A DNA stretch of 64,000 nucleotides from Bubalus kerabau (GCF_029407905.1 NC_073627.1:137653697-137717696), one strand, 5' to 3'; shown: positions 1 to 12,130, counted from the first letter of the stretch. Notes: a model not told the origin generated them from the sequence alone. Made by a program: numbers and translations.

Positions 1-200
1 ACATCAAATTGGACGTAGCTGAAGAGAGGATCAGTGAACTGAAGAACAGATAGGTTAAAAAATATATATATATATAAGAGGGAAAAAGGTATAGAATATA
101 GCGAAGGAGCCTGTTGTTAAACCACATTGTTAAAATGTGGCCCCTCATGGTAGAGAAAAGACAGAAAGGGGAATAAGAAATGCCTCCAGGGGCTGAAACT
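1..200 (+). mobile_element. L1 fragment (ORF1-like end) and AT-rich sequence
   Basis: The first 50 bases resemble the L1 ORF1 coding phrase for ...AEERISELKNR. An AT dinucleotide run (61-78) and a short unassigned stretch follow, up to the BovB piece. Confidence 0.5.
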
Positions 201-1200
201 AAAGAGCCTCTTAATGAAAGTGAAAGAGGAGAGTGAAAAAGCTGGCATAAAACTCAACACTCAAAAAATGAAGATCAGGCATCCAGCCCCATCTGCTGCT
301 GCTGCTGCAAGTCGCTTCAGTCGTGTCCTACTCTGTGCGACCCATAGATGGCAGTCCACCAGGCTCCCCCATCTCTGGGATTCTCCAGGCAAGAACACTG
401 GAGTGGGTTGCCATTTCCTTCTCCAGTGCATGAAAGTGAAAAGTGAAAGTGAAGTCGTTCAGTCGTGTCCGACTCTTAGCGACCCCATGGACTGTAGCCC
501 ACCAGGCTCCTCCATCCATGGGATTTTCCAGGCAAGAGTACTGGAGTGGGGTGCCATTGTTTTCTCCTAGATCCATCACTTCATGGCAAATAAATGGGGA
601 AACAATGGAAACAGTGACAGTCTTTATTTTCTTGGGCTCCAAAATTACTGCAGATGGTGAAATTAAAAGACACTCGCTCCTTGGAAGGAAAGCTATCACA
701 AACCTAGACAGCATATTAGAAAGCAGAGACATTACTTTGCTGACAAAGGTTCATTTAGTCAAACCTATGGTTTTTCCAGTAGTCATGTATGGATGTGAGA
801 GTTGGCCCATGAAGAAGGCTGAAGGCCAAAGAATCGATGCTTCTGAACTGTGGTGTTGGAGAAAACTCTTGAGAGCCCCGTGGACTGCAGGGAGATCCAA
901 CCAGCCAATTCTAAAACAAATCAGTCCTGAATATTCATTGGAAAGACTGATGATGAAGCTCCAATACTTTGGCCACCTGACGCGAAGAACCGACTCATTG
1001 GAAAAGATCCTGATGTTGGGGAAGACCGAAGGCAGGAGGAGAAGGGGACGACAGAGGATGAGATGGTTGGATGGCATCACCAACTCGATGGATATGAGTT
1101 TGAGCAAGCTCCAGGTATTGGTGATGGACAGAGAAGCCTGGTGTGCTGCAGTCTGTGGGGTTGCAGTGGGTCAGACACCGAGCGACTGAACTGACTGACA
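201..1200 (+). mobile_element. BovB LINE 3' part of ORF2, interrupted by a Bov-A2 SINE
   Basis: Codons for LLMKVKEESEKAGIKLNTQK run to about 285. After the SINE, BovB resumes (ITSWQINGETMETVTVFIF, ...GSKITADG, PVVMYGCESWPMKK, RMRWLDGITNSMDMSLSKLQ) and ends at the usual 3' terminus near 1200. It lacks the endonuclease and the reverse-transcriptase active site, so it is a dead 5'-truncated copy. Confidence 0.93.
286..570 (-). mobile_element. Bov-A2 SINE nested in BovB
   Basis: Reverse orientation: the ctgctgctgctgctgc end, two Bov-A monomers separated by gcatgaaagtgaaaagtgaaag, and the ...ccattgttttctcc end. It splits BovB ORF2 at the ...KMKI/..ITSW point. Confidence 0.93.
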
Positions 1201-2370
1201 GGGACAGTGGCAAGAGTTGGTTCAAGAATCAGAGCATTGACTCAAAAATGAAAACTACACATTGGTTTCAGCAGCTCTGTGGGTGTCTAAGGGAAGAAGA
1301 AAATGTTCAAGTGCTCAGAGGAAAAAAGGAGTGGCTTTTAATGGCACAGCAACACTGAAAGCTGACTTTTCAAGTCAAAGGAAGTCAGAAGATAATGGAC
1401 TGGCATCTGTAAAATGCTGAATAAGAAATAACCACCAACCTGGAATTCTATACTCAACAAAAACACTCTTCGAAAGTGAAAGCAAAATGAAGACTTTTAG
1501 GGCAAATGGAAATGAGACAACTCATCACCCACAGGCATGAACTAAAAAAATATCAAGGCAGTGCTTTGGGAGAAAGAAAAGTAGTCTCTGACTGAAATAT
1601 AAAAAACAAGGAAAGACCAACAATGAGGTAACTGTGAGGGTAAATATTAACTCTACAATGATGATAACGCCAAAAATATATCTAAAATTTTAAAGGATAA
1701 CAGTGACAAGGAGGAAACAGTCGTGTCAGGGAGGCAGTAAAAGTGCTAAGTTAGACTTAAATGTAAAACACGCGCTGTGTGTGCGAATGTGCCCCCAACA
1801 ACCTGACAGAGGAGCACAGAACCAGAGAAACACCTCACACTTCTAAAGGACGGCAAGAGAAAGGAGCACAGACTAGGTGGGGCGAACAGAAGACACACAG
1901 TCACATGGCATCTACAGACTGAAATATCAACACTATAAATAGAGCAAATATTCTCATTAAAGGATAAAAAGTGTCAAACTGAGTAAAATGAAAACTATAC
2001 ACTATTCACAGAGGTACATGTTAAGATGGAAGACCACAGACAGGTGAAAGTAAAAGATACCCAGGCCAACAAGGACAGAAAACTGACGTGGCAATATCAC
2101 CGTCAAATAGTGTCTAAAGTAAGAGGCATTACTAGTGATAGAGAGGAGCATCTCATACTAATACAAGTTCAGTCTACCAAGAAGATGAGGAGTCTAAATT
2201 TGAATGTACCTAATAACATAACCTCAAAATATCAATACATAAAAACTGACAGAAATAGAAAAGGAGTGACAGCCAAGTTCATAATTGCAGTGGGAGACAT
2301 TAAAGGCACATATCCCATGCAGCTGGGCTCCCTGGTACGTAGTCACCTGCAGCCACGAAGTACCTGAAAT
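1201..2370 (+). mobile_element. L1-like AT-rich fossil sequence
   Basis: A-rich sense-strand composition with phrases typical of L1 3' ORF2 regions (e.g. near 1430-1560 and 2020-2240), badly decayed. No intact frame and no exon-like structure seen. Confidence 0.45.
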
Positions 2371-2560
2371 GCGACTGGCTCGACAATGAGATGTGCTGCA
2401 AGCATGAAACACACACTGGATTTGAAAGGCTTAGCATGAAAAAATGAATGTAAAATATTTCATTAGGTTTCATTATGTTGATTACACAGTGAAATAATCA
2501 TATGTTGAGAGTGTAAAAATAAAATATATTACAGGTAATTTCGCCTACTTCTGCTTTATT
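2371..2560 (+). mobile_element. Ancient hAT-like DNA transposon fossil (tentative)
   Basis: Contains gagatgtgctgcaagcatga and a following AT-rich body resembling non-autonomous mammalian hAT elements. Related pieces appear near 42.25 kb and 47.21-47.33 kb. Assignment is from memory of the consensus style. Confidence 0.35.
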
Positions 2561-2789
2561 CAACATGGCTACTGAAATCTGAATTACGATTGAGAAACCT
2601 GATCTAACTGATAGGCACGTAACACTGCATTCCTACTGATACATATTATTTTCAAGAGCCCAAGGACATATAACAAAATGAATATGTATTGGGTCCTTAG
2701 GAAAGCTCGAATTATTTCAAAGCACTGAACGAATGCAGGGTATACTTACAGATTGCAATTGGCTGATGGTTTATGTGCCCTCAAATTTC

Positions 2790-3045
2790 ACCCTGCACGT
2801 GGTGATGATCCTAGGAGACAGGGACTCTGGGAGGGGTCAGGTCAGGAGGGAATGGGCTCCCGTGCTGCGAGGACAGGGAGAAGCAGCAGGCAGTCTAGGA
2901 ACCAGGAAACAGGCCTCACCAGACGTGGCACCTGCTGGTGATCTTGGGACTCTGCAGCCTCCAGGACTATAAGAAACAACTTTCTGTTTATCAGCTAGTC
3001 TATGGTATTTATAACCATAGCCCCAAAAGACTAAGATGGGGCTCT
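2790..3045 (+). mobile_element. Old mammalian LTR-type repeat fragment (tentative)
   Basis: Ends ...cagcctccaggactataag, ttatcagctagtctatggta, ..ccaaaagactaagatgg, a phrase found at the 3' end of a common old mammalian repeat. The family name is uncertain. A related fragment is at 13.5-13.93 kb. Confidence 0.4.
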
Positions 3046-3269
3046 TCATGGAATTCATAGAGATCAAAAAAGGGTCACTAGAAAAACCTCCCCAAACATC
3101 GGGAACATAAATGACATACTTCTTGTAGAATTTCATGAATAATCTTTAAAAACACAATGTAAATTAGAAAATACTTTTACATAAAAGATAATGAAAATTT
3201 GGCTTATTCAAGCTTGTGGGACCCAGCGAACTGTGTTTAGATGGTAACTTAAAGCCTTAAACACATATA

Positions 3270-3780
3270 CTGGAAAAGAAGGAAGGCTAAAATCAATTGA
3301 GCCTCTCCCTCAAGAAACCAGAAAAAAAAGCATAGCCAACGAAACACAAGGCAGATGGAAGAAAAAGGAGTAGAAAATAAGGAAACATAAAGCAAATATG
3401 AAATTTTTTTAAAACAAAGCCAAAAGTTGGCTCTTTGAAAGGACTGATAAAACTGATAAACCCCTAGACAGACTGATTAAGAAAAAGCGACAAAGCACAA
3501 ATCACCAGTACCAAGGATTTTTAAAAGGGGAGACAACACATCTTGCAGATAAGAAAGATATCATGAACCACAGTTCACTTACTAATAGGAGAGTCTGCTG
3601 CCTAGCAAAGGGGAAATGCTTTACCTAAATATACCCAAGAAGACATACAAAATCAGAACATTTTATTTGCATGAAAAAAAATAAATCTGAAATTAAAAGC
3701 CTCCCCACAATGAAACCAACTGATTTTGCCAATCAATTCTTCCAAAAATCTAGGCACAAAAACAGCAAGCTCACAGGAAC
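3270..3780 (+). mobile_element. L1 fragment (ORF2)
   Basis: Sense-strand codons resemble L1 ORF2 (..ALKGLIKLINP.RQTD.EKATKHKSPV..) around 3430-3520. Multiple stops. Confidence 0.6.
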
Positions 3781-3828
3781 TCTCAGGGTAAACAAGGAAC
3801 ACTCTCCACCTTGTCTTATAAGACTAGC

Positions 3829-4107
3829 ATACTGCTACTGCTGCTAAGTCACTTCAGTCGTGTCCGACTCTGTGTGACCACATAGACGGCAGCCCACCAG
3901 GCTCCCCCGTCCCTGGGATTCTCCAGGCAAGAACACTGGAGTGGGTTGCCATTTCCATCTCCAATGCAGGAAAGTGAAAAGTGAAAGTGAAGTCGATCAG
4001 TCCTGTCGGACTCTTAGCGATCCCATGGACTGCAGCCTACCAGGCTCCTCCGTCCATGAGATTTTCCAGGCAAGAGTACTGGAGTGGGGTGCCATTGCCT
4101 TCTCCAT
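3829..4107 (-). mobile_element. Bov-A2 dimeric SINE
   Basis: Starts with the (ctg)n end and contains both Bov-A monomers with the gaaagtgaaaagtgaaagtg linker; reverse orientation. Confidence 0.93.
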
Positions 4108-6127
4108 GGATTATAAGAACTTTAAACATACACAAACACACAGAGTTAACTGTGTGAGGCGATGCATATGTTGGGCAATCATTCCATGATGTCTATGGGC
4201 ATCAAGTCATCACAATGTAGACCTGAAATACACAAAAACTGTATCTGTCAGTGACTCCTTAGTGAAGCTAGGGTTCTAAAATCAGGGCCTGGCACCTTAT
4301 AGCTGGCAGGTGTGGGAACTCGGGTTCATGTGCAGGCTGTACACACTCTTAATCACAGGTGAGACCTGAAGCAACCAAGCCACTCTCCATTTTTCTTTTT
4401 CTGTTTTTCTTTGTTCCCCTTGCCATTTGTGTTTAACAGATTCCAGTATGGAGTGAGCAGCGTCAATGCAGCAATAATGTTCCCCATCTAAGGCAGGAGC
4501 CTGTAACACCAGCAGACTTCCCAATCACCCCGAGAGTAACTGGGGTGCTGCATCACACACAAAAAAGCAAAGAAACAGAACATTCCCTGAAACAGAGCTG
4601 CCCAACGGCAGTGGGGACTATGGTCCACCAGATGTCCCAAGGGGACCCCCAGGGGCTAGGAGCCCACGCTGGGCCCCCCAGCTTGAGGCCACACTTGCCT
4701 TTCCACCATTCTGAAGGTCCTGGCAGAAGAAAGCCAGGCCATGGAAGGGGGATGGTGTGGCCGGGCCGTGGCACTCAGGGCAGGACTGACTTGGGTCTGT
4801 GCTGGGCTCCACATTCAGTCACCACCACCCTTGGAGTGTATAAAGTTCTTGGAATCATTGTAGGTTTCTGGCAAAAAGCAATGGAGCCAAAGTCACTTAG
4901 GATGGTTTTTAAGGAAAAAACCTCACTGAAGATTCACTCAGTGCCAGCCTCGCCCCTACTGAGATGCACACTCCTGGTGGGGAGTCTGGGTGGGGAGTCT
5001 GGAGGCCACAGAACCGCAGGGGCCTCGAGCCTTGGTGTGGGCATGGGGAGGGCCAAGAGGCTCGGGGAGGGGACAGGGTCAGGGCCCTTGCAATGGACCG
5101 CCACCAAATGCTGGACAAAGACAAGAAATAACAAACCCCACACCTTAAAGTTCCTAAAGAGCCAAGAAGGCCCAGAAGAGTGACCAGGACTGTGCCGTCC
5201 GAGGTGGGGGAGGGGAGGGGGAAGGCTTGCCCATGGCAGACTGGATGGGGTTCAACCTCTGCTCCCAGCTCAACTCACCGGAACAGCGACCTCACCACAG
5301 TCATTCCCAGCACTTTCCTTTTAGAAGGAAGAAGGGAATCACAGGACAAGCAAAAACTTGCCCGAGGGGGATTCCTGGTGGTCGAGGATGCCAAGGCTCC
5401 CTCTTCGTCCCCACGGCTGCCTGAGCCGGCGTGTTGTGTGTCACGGTCACCCGTCTCTGCTGAAGGGCAGCCACCTAGGTTGTTGGAAGGTTGGCCTCAG
5501 TGAGGCCGAGCCTGGGGTCCCTAGCTGCCCCCAGAGGGCTCCTGGGCAGCACACCTCTCCAGCCCACCCTGACCCCACAGCTGCCGCCCACCACAGAGGG
5601 CCCTGTCACTGCCATCAGGGAACTATGGGTGCAAAGTCTCAGGCCCGAGGGTGGTGTGGGAGCCTCCATGGCATCCTGTGTGTACACCCGTCCCCGGCTC
5701 ATGGTCCAGCAGGAGCTGCGGGGAGCGTGTGTGCACGGCAGGTACACACAGGACGGCTCCCGAGCACCGCCGGCCCAGGAAGCCACGGAGCCCCAGTGGG
5801 AGGCCTGGGCCGGACTTCTGACCACCACAGGGGCCTGGTCAACTTCCCCCCTGTGCCCTCGGCTTCCTCAGCTCCAACGATAATACCACCACTCGGAGGG
5901 CCTCTGATGCCAGGGTTCCTCTGTTCTCCCCAGACGTGTTCAAGGCACGTGATGCCTGGTCAGTCCCTAATGACCGGGTGCATTCTTGGCAGCCCTGGGT
6001 TCCTGTCTGCTCTTCCTGTTGGCACTGGGGTCCCACATGGGTGTGAGCTGGAATGCTGGTTCCAGGCTGGGTCTGTCTGCTTAGGTGACCGACGGGCCCC
6101 CCAAGAGGGAGTGTCTGGCACGGGGTG

Positions 6128-6243
6128 GGCCTCACCCCCTCCTTCTCCTGATCGGCGCCAGGACCACCCTCATTCCAGTTCCCGGAGTTGGAAGACAGGG
6201 GCCCTTTCTGGGTCACCTGAACGTGTCATCTCACGGGAGCCTT
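6128..6243 (-). repeat. Inverted repeat, arm 1 (partner 6944-7062)
   Basis: On the minus strand it reads ...tcaggtgacccagaaag..., then ...caggagaaggagggggtgag. This closely matches the plus strand of the partner arm, with scattered substitutions and small indels. Confidence 0.8.
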
Positions 6244-6943
6244 GATTGATATTTGCTGAGTGATCCAGGGGGCCGGGGGGACAGTCCTGCTGAGCTCCTA
6301 CTGTGTGCTGGCCAAGGATGTTCCTGCGGTCCTTCCCCAACCTCTGGCAGCATCCTCGAGTTCATTTTAATACTCATGGACGAGGGGGCAGGCTGGGACT
6401 GCCACTGGCGGCTGACCCTGACTTGCTCACGCCTGCCCTCCACCTGGACAGCTCCTGAAGGCGACAGCAAAGTGCTCAGTCCCTGGGCAAGGGTCTGCAG
6501 GGAGGCATTTCTGCACCGTGGTTCCTGCTGACCACGTCTGCACCCCCCGGGAGGAGCGGTCACATGGGGTGCTGGCATAAGCATGCCTTCTACACATCCT
6601 GGACATGGTACCCTCGACTGTCTCCAGTAAACCAGGACCCAGAACGCGGTCTCTGAGGGAGCTCGGGCTGCAGGACTGGCTAGGGCGGACTTACCCCTCA
6701 GCTTCGGCATAGGGTCTGGCTCTCAAGGCCTGGCTTGTTGAAGGAATAAAAGACATGTATTCATTCACAGTTCTGCTTTGATGATTGGTGGGTAGGTTAC
6801 TCAGATCCACCCTCTCATGGAAAACAACAACAACAAAAAGTGTCACGCCTTTAAGTTGCTGAAGACCTGAGAAGACCCAGAGGGGCAACTGCCAAGAGGA
6901 AGAGACTAACAGAAGACCCCTCCCTCCCCATGGAGCTGGACTC

Positions 6944-7062
6944 CCAGGAGACGACACTTTCAGGTGACCCAGAAACCACCTCCCTCCTCCAGCAGCGGGA
7001 ATTACAAGGAAGGTGGTTCTGGTGCTGAGCAGGAGAAGGAGCGGGTGAGGACCCCAGGGGGT
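6944..7062 (+). repeat. Inverted repeat, arm 2 (partner 6128-6243)
   Basis: Plus-strand copy of the same ~115-base segment (tttcaggtgacccagaaacc ... gcaggagaaggagcgggtga). The arms are about 700 bases apart. Family not identified. Confidence 0.8.
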
Positions 7063-8162
7063 CCAGGCATGTCACCTTGGTTCAAGGTGATCCTATCCAT
7101 AACACCCTCAGATGAGTGGAGAATGCAAGTGCCAAGTCTTTCTGGATAAAGACACCTTCTTCCCAGGCTTGGGAACTGCCCCACGGGTTATGGAAGGGTG
7201 GTGGCCATTGTGGAAGAGCATCAGGCACACCAGGATGAAAGACAGCTGGAGGAGAACCAGCAGAAGTGACCCCTCAGCTTCGGGATTCTGAGAGGATTTT
7301 ATGGATAATAAATCTAATCAATCAGCTAAGCTCACCTCATTTAGAGAAATAAACCTCAAGATAGAAAGGTCCTGTACAGGACAGGAAACCATTAAAGAAA
7401 ATCACACAGCCAACTTGGAAGAGAACCAAACAGAACGCGCAGAAATAAAGAAGCGTCACAACGAGAAGCGAAAATACAACAGACACCTTTGAAGACACTT
7501 GACCTCTTCAGGAAAAGGAGACACGTGGCCACACAGCAGGGGCATGCTGATAACGTATGCAGCCCCCTGCCCAACCCCTTGCTCTCCAGGAAGGAAAACC
7601 AACTCTGATCTGTAGCTACATCATTTGCCAATTTCCGTGGTGTAAATACTCCTGCCGTGGCCTGTTTCATGTACCAAAGGGTTAACACCCAGCTGGCAGA
7701 ATTCCCCATGAGCCAGAAAGAGCTGACTCTGGCACACAATGACCTAGAGACATGGGAGGACGTCAGAACCGCAACCAGAGGGGCACAGATTTCAGCCCGA
7801 CTACCTGGGACTGGGAAGAGCCGTCCTTAGGAACTCTAAAGACAAGACTCTTAAAACATGTCCAGAATTCACTTTATAACTTTGCCATTTCCTTCTCCAG
7901 TTTATAACAAGTACGCTTCCACAAAACCAAGAGAGGCCCAAAGGAAGCCAGGTGGGGTGTATAAAAGCCTCAGCACTTAAGACTCAAGAGACATAAAAAC
8001 GTTATGGCCAAAGAAATGAATGTGTAATGGTGGAATTATGAATACAGATATGAATAGCTTCGGGACTAGACAATGGCCCCTGAAACCTCACTGTAGGAGA
8101 GGCTCATGGCATAGGCACTAAGCCTGGGGGTAGGAGTGAGATGGGGGCTGAAGACCACATTT

Positions 8163-8592
8163 TGTTGTTTTTCAGTCACTAAGTCACATCCAACTTTTGA
8201 GACCCCATGGACTGCAACACACCAGGCTTCCCTGTCCTTCACCACCTCCCAGAGCTCACTCAAACTCATGTCCATGGACTCAGTGATGCCATCCAACCAC
8301 CTCATCCTCTGACACCCCCTTTTCCTCCTGCCCTCGATCTTTCCCAGCATCAGGGTCTTCCAATGAGTCAGCTCTTCACACCAGTTGGCCAAAGTATTGG
8401 AGCTTCAGGTTCAGCATCAGTCCTTCCAATGAATATTCAGGGTTGATTTCCTTTAGGATTGACTGGTTTGATGTCCTTGCAGTCCAAGGGACTCTCAAGA
8501 GTCTTCTCCAACAACAGAGCTCAAAAGCATCAATTATTTGGTGCTCAGCTCTCTCTGTAGTCCAGTTCTCACAGTTCAGGGAAAAGAGTCTT
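8163..8592 (-). mobile_element. BovB LINE 3' end
   Basis: The minus strand encodes the BovB C-terminus (HWKTLMLGKIEGRRKRGCQR, MRWLDGITESMDMSLSELWE) and upstream NQSILKEINPEYSLEGLML. 5'-truncated, with frame breaks. Confidence 0.92.
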
Positions 8593-8604
8593 GACACGAG
8601 GACC

Positions 8605-8730
8605 CAGCACCCAGGTTCAAGTGCTGGCTCTGCCCCTGTCGGGCCCAGTGGCCTTGATCTCCTTGCCCCACCTCTCAGAGCCTCAGTGCCTTCCCTCGGT
8701 AAAGGGATCTGACCCCTGTACCACAGGCCA
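8605..8730 (+). mobile_element. MIR SINE
   Basis: ggttcaagtgctggctctgc ... cctcagtgccttccctcggt follows the MIR core (ggttcaaatcc..ggctctgcc, ..cctcagtttcctc). Confidence 0.7.
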
Positions 8731-9059
8731 GGTCAGGATGCCCACAGAAGGTGGGGTGGGGATGCGGCTTTGCATCCAGGCTGACAAGTCCCTGAGAACA
8801 TCTGTTGCTGCATTATCCTTACATCCGGAGTTGTTGAAATTAGACTTGAGGTGCCTCCAAGTCGAGAACCCCCACCCCAATGTCCAGGCTATGAGGAGGG
8901 ACCCCTGCCCCCCAACTCCATGCTTATCACCACACTTAGCCAAGTCTGGGAACTGTCTCGGACACCAGCTCATGCCCACTAGGCCTCAGCTGGAAACTGC
9001 AAGAAACATCCCCCTCTACCCTGTTCCATGTCCATGGCAACCCTTCCCACCCCCAGCAG

Positions 9060-9190
9060 ATGAAAGCCCCTCCATTCTAAGATGGAAAAACCAAGGTCCC
9101 AAGTGGGGAAGCCACTTGCCTGAGGCTGCTCAGCCCCCAGGAAGTGGCCAGGCTGGGTCTGGACCCACACACGTGGCCTCAGAGGGGCTG
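9060..9190 (+). mobile_element. MIR/L2-type fragment
   Basis: Resembles the conserved MIR/L2 stretch ..aaggtcccaagtggggaag..cacttgcctgaggctgctcag. Weak. Confidence 0.5.
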
Positions 9191-9766
9191 TGCGGGGTCT
9201 GAGCCTCCCTGGGAGCTCAGGTACCCTCACCGCCTGACCAGCCATCCTGGAGTCTGGTGTGGAGGCGGCTCCCATCCTCCAGCAGGTAGTTGCTCGCTTG
9301 CTTTTCAAAAAACAATATCCACGAAGACAGGAAACAGATACCGCCATGGCCCACACCAGCTCCGGGGAGGAAAGAGGAGAAACTACAGCGTGCCAGCCCT
9401 GGGGCGCCGTGGCGAGCCCTGAACTGCAGCTTGAAAGTAAACTGACCGTGTAGGGTTCACGTGTCTGCGGCCTTAACAATTCTGCCAAATCTGGAGTCAA
9501 GTTCAACATCAGGGAGGTGTGGACCTCGGTCACCCCCAGTACACAGCCCCAGTACACAGCTGGGAGTTTCCTGTGTGGCCTTTTCGGCAATTACCAGTGG
9601 ACATAAAAATGCCCTGGCTTTGAGTTTGCACTTGAAAAATGCTGATGGGTTTCAGTTACAAGGAAACATGTTGGCCCACAAGCTGCTCCTTTTTTTTTTT
9701 TTTTTTTTTTTTTTTGAGTACTTGGGCCCCCATGGACCAGACGTGGTTGATTCAGTGTGTGAGAAA
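9191..9766. other. Unassigned sequence ending in a poly-T run
   Basis: No gene recognised. A T-run at 9690-9715 probably marks the tail of a retroelement in reverse, but the adjoining body was not identified. Confidence 0.5.
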
Positions 9767-10013
9767 GGAAGCTGCAATACTTTGGCCACCTGATGCAAAA
9801 GAGCCAATTCATTGGAAAAGACCCTGTTGCTGGGAAAGACGGAAGGCAAAAGGAGAAGAAGGCAGCAGAGGATGAGGTGGTTAGATAGCATCACCGACTT
9901 AATGGACATGAATTTGAGCAAACTATGGGAGTTAGTGGAGGGATGGAGGAGCCTGGCGTGCTGCAGTCCATGAAGTCACAAAGAGATGGACACGACGTAG
10001 CGACTGAACAAGT
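9767..10013 (+). mobile_element. BovB LINE 3' end
   Basis: gctgcaatactttggccacc through ...cacgacgtagcgactgaac, the BovB 3' terminus. It abuts the downstream flank of the ILVBL retrocopy. Confidence 0.9.
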
Positions 10014-10244
10014 GAGGAGGGGAGAAAGGACACAGGTGAGCTCACAAATAGGCCCAAGGACTCCCCAGGGCTGTCAGAGCCTCTGTTAGCTCTGACTCCT
10101 TCCAGCCCCTCCCTGTCCTCAGGGAAGACTGCAGGGTCACTGGGCCTCATGGCTTAGGCCCAGGGCAGGCAAGGATGAAACTCCAAGCCAGCTAGGCACA
10201 GTCCAGGGGTGGGAAGAGAGCCAAGAGCACTGACCCACGAGGCC
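10014..10244 (-). other. Probable 3' UTR/flank of the ILVBL retrocopy
   Basis: Sequence after the native-like stop, between the retrocopy and the BovB end. No polyadenylation signal or A-tail seen. Confidence 0.45.
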
Positions 10245-12130
10245 CTACATGGCAATGGAGCCATCCTGGAGTCCGTGCTCCCGACGAGGATGCTGACCAC
10301 AGCCGGGGGGCTCTCTTGGCACCGCTGCTGGGCGTCACGCACCCTGACCACCTGATCCTCACTCTTGCATGAGAGCAGCAAGCCCTGGGCCCCCAGTCCC
10401 TGGGCTGCCTTGTGATAATCAGTGTAAGCCAGGCTACAGGCCACATTGCTGCCCAGAGAGGGCACCTGCTCCCTGGAAATCTGGGTCCAGCCAGCATTTC
10501 CTATCAAGGCCATCACTGGGATCTTGTGTCCAACGAAGGTGTCAAATTCGATTAGGCTATAGCCAAACGCTCCATCCCCAAACAGGCACCAGACCTCAGC
10601 ATCCGGCCGACACAGTTTGGCCCCAAGCGCAAATCCGGCACCAACCCCCAGAGTCCCGAAGGCTCCAGGATCAAGCCAACACAAGGGCCCACGGGGCTGC
10701 ACCAGGTAGGCAGCTGTGCCCACAAAGTCCCCGCCATCGACCACCAGGATGGAGTTGTCAGGCAGAGTGTCCTCCACCAGCTGCAGGACCCGCACCGGGT
10801 TAAGATGCTGGGCTACGGGCATCACTGCCTTCTCCCGAAAGTTCTGCTTCTTCTGTTGGTCAGTTTGCCGAAGCTCCTCTGCCCAGTCTGAGGCCCACAT
10901 CCGACCCTGGAGGCCCTCCACCAGCTTCACCACGAGGAGCCCACATCTCCCTGCACAGCCTCTTGGGGCTTCCAGAAAATGTCTGAGTTGATCAGCATCT
11001 CCTTCCGGTCACGGTTGACAACAATGAGTTTGCTGCTGCAGCTGAGGACACGCCCACAACAGGCGGAAGTCACACACTGCTCCTGCCAGGACAACCACGT
11101 CTGCCTTCAGGGCGGCCCTGTGGTTCTGCCGGAAGTGGAGGGGGTGGCTGCGGCCCAGCAGTCCCTGTGCCATCCCCGCCAGGAAGCAAGGGATGCCCAG
11201 GGTCTCCACGGCAACCCGAAGTTTGTCTGAGGATGTCGAAGGCAGCAGGGCCTGGCTCCCAATTAGCATGAGGGGCCTTTTGGCCCGACTCAAGATCTCC
11301 ACATATTGCTGAACCTGCTGGGGGGAGGCCTGGGGAATGTCCAGGGGCAGAGGCCCCTCAGGCTGAGGCTCCCAAGCTCCTGCAAAGAGGTTGGCCAGGG
11401 AATTCGCTAAGTACCAGTGGACCGCTCGACTCATGAGGCCCTTGGGCGGCTTACCTGGCACCATCTCCTTCTGAACGAGGAAGTAGGGGTACAGCACGTC
11501 CAGAGACAGTTCCACAAACACCGGGTCGGCGGTGCCCGACTGTGCAGCGGCCATCGCGGTGCTCAGGGTGGGGATGATATCCCGCACTCTCCACACAGAA
11601 GCACAAAACTTGCAGAGCGGCCTGAACAGGGCTATCTGATCAACTGCCTGGAGTGCACCCTGATTCGGCAGCAGGGTGCTGGCCCCACCACCCAGGAGCA
11701 GGACTGGGGACTGGGCTACCTGAGCATTCTTCACCGCAGTCGCTGCGTTGGTGAGGCCGGGGCCGGCCGTCACTGCTGCCACGCCCACCGTCCCGGTCAG
11801 GTGGGCTACAGCATCAGCGGCAAAGACAGCTGTGACTTCGTGGCGGGTGTCCGCCACGCGGATGCCCAACTTCTCACAGGCCACCAGCAGTGGCGAAATG
11901 TGCCCGCCGACCAGTGTGAAAAGGAAGCACACACCGTGGGCCTTCAGCACGGCTGCCACATTCTCCCCACCATGCCGGATGCTTGCCGTGTCCACCTTGT
12001 GCATCAACTGATAGAAGAGCCCCAGGCGGTGAGCGACGCCCAGCAAGGCGGCCACTAGCGTCCCGAAGGCCAGGAGCAGGAAAGAGGAGAAGCAGCCCCA
12101 AGTTGGGGCGGCAGCTGCCGTGGTCTCCAT
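10245..12130 (-). pseudogene. ILVBL: ILVBL processed pseudogene (retrocopy)
   Basis: ILVBL is an ER-membrane thiamine-diphosphate enzyme of the acetolactate-synthase/2-hydroxyacyl-CoA lyase family, about 632 residues. Here an ATG at 12130 opens METTAAAAPTWG, then an N-terminal hydrophobic anchor and the pyrimidine-binding domain (RHGGENVAAVLKAHGV, DTRHEVTAVFAADAV, TAGPGLTNAATAVKNAQ). The frame breaks after AVCDFRL near 11050. Sequence matching the linker (VNRDRKEMLINSDIFWKPQE) follows, then a second break near 10935. The C-terminal half resumes with the cofactor motif GDGAFGYSLIEFDTFV, but the following GNDAGW is reduced to GNAGW, and another frame slip precedes the native-like stop at 10247-10245. 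The body is intronless, so it is a retrocopy. No poly(A) tail is obvious; a BovB end lies at ~10.01 kb. Probably non-functional. Confidence 0.9.

Larger units (their letters stand above)
4108..8158. other. Mostly unique GC-rich intergenic stretch; no gene recognised
   Basis: GC-rich from about 4.6 to 7.2 kb, which leaves long chance reading frames (up to 295 codons at 5.36-6.25 kb) on both strands with low-complexity Pro/Ser/Gly/Arg composition and no recognised domain. A MIR-like piece (tcctactgtgtgctggcc) is at ~6.29 kb. An inverted repeat pair is listed separately. From 7.26 to 8.1 kb it is more AT-rich, with nothing recognised. Confidence 0.6.

Noticed and set aside
5358..6245. 295-codon open frame, plus strand, with several overlapping long frames on the other strand
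   Set aside because: GC-rich DNA lowers stop frequency; low-complexity Pro/Ser/Gly/Arg content, no ATG-proximal domain and equal-length frames on both strands suggest chance.
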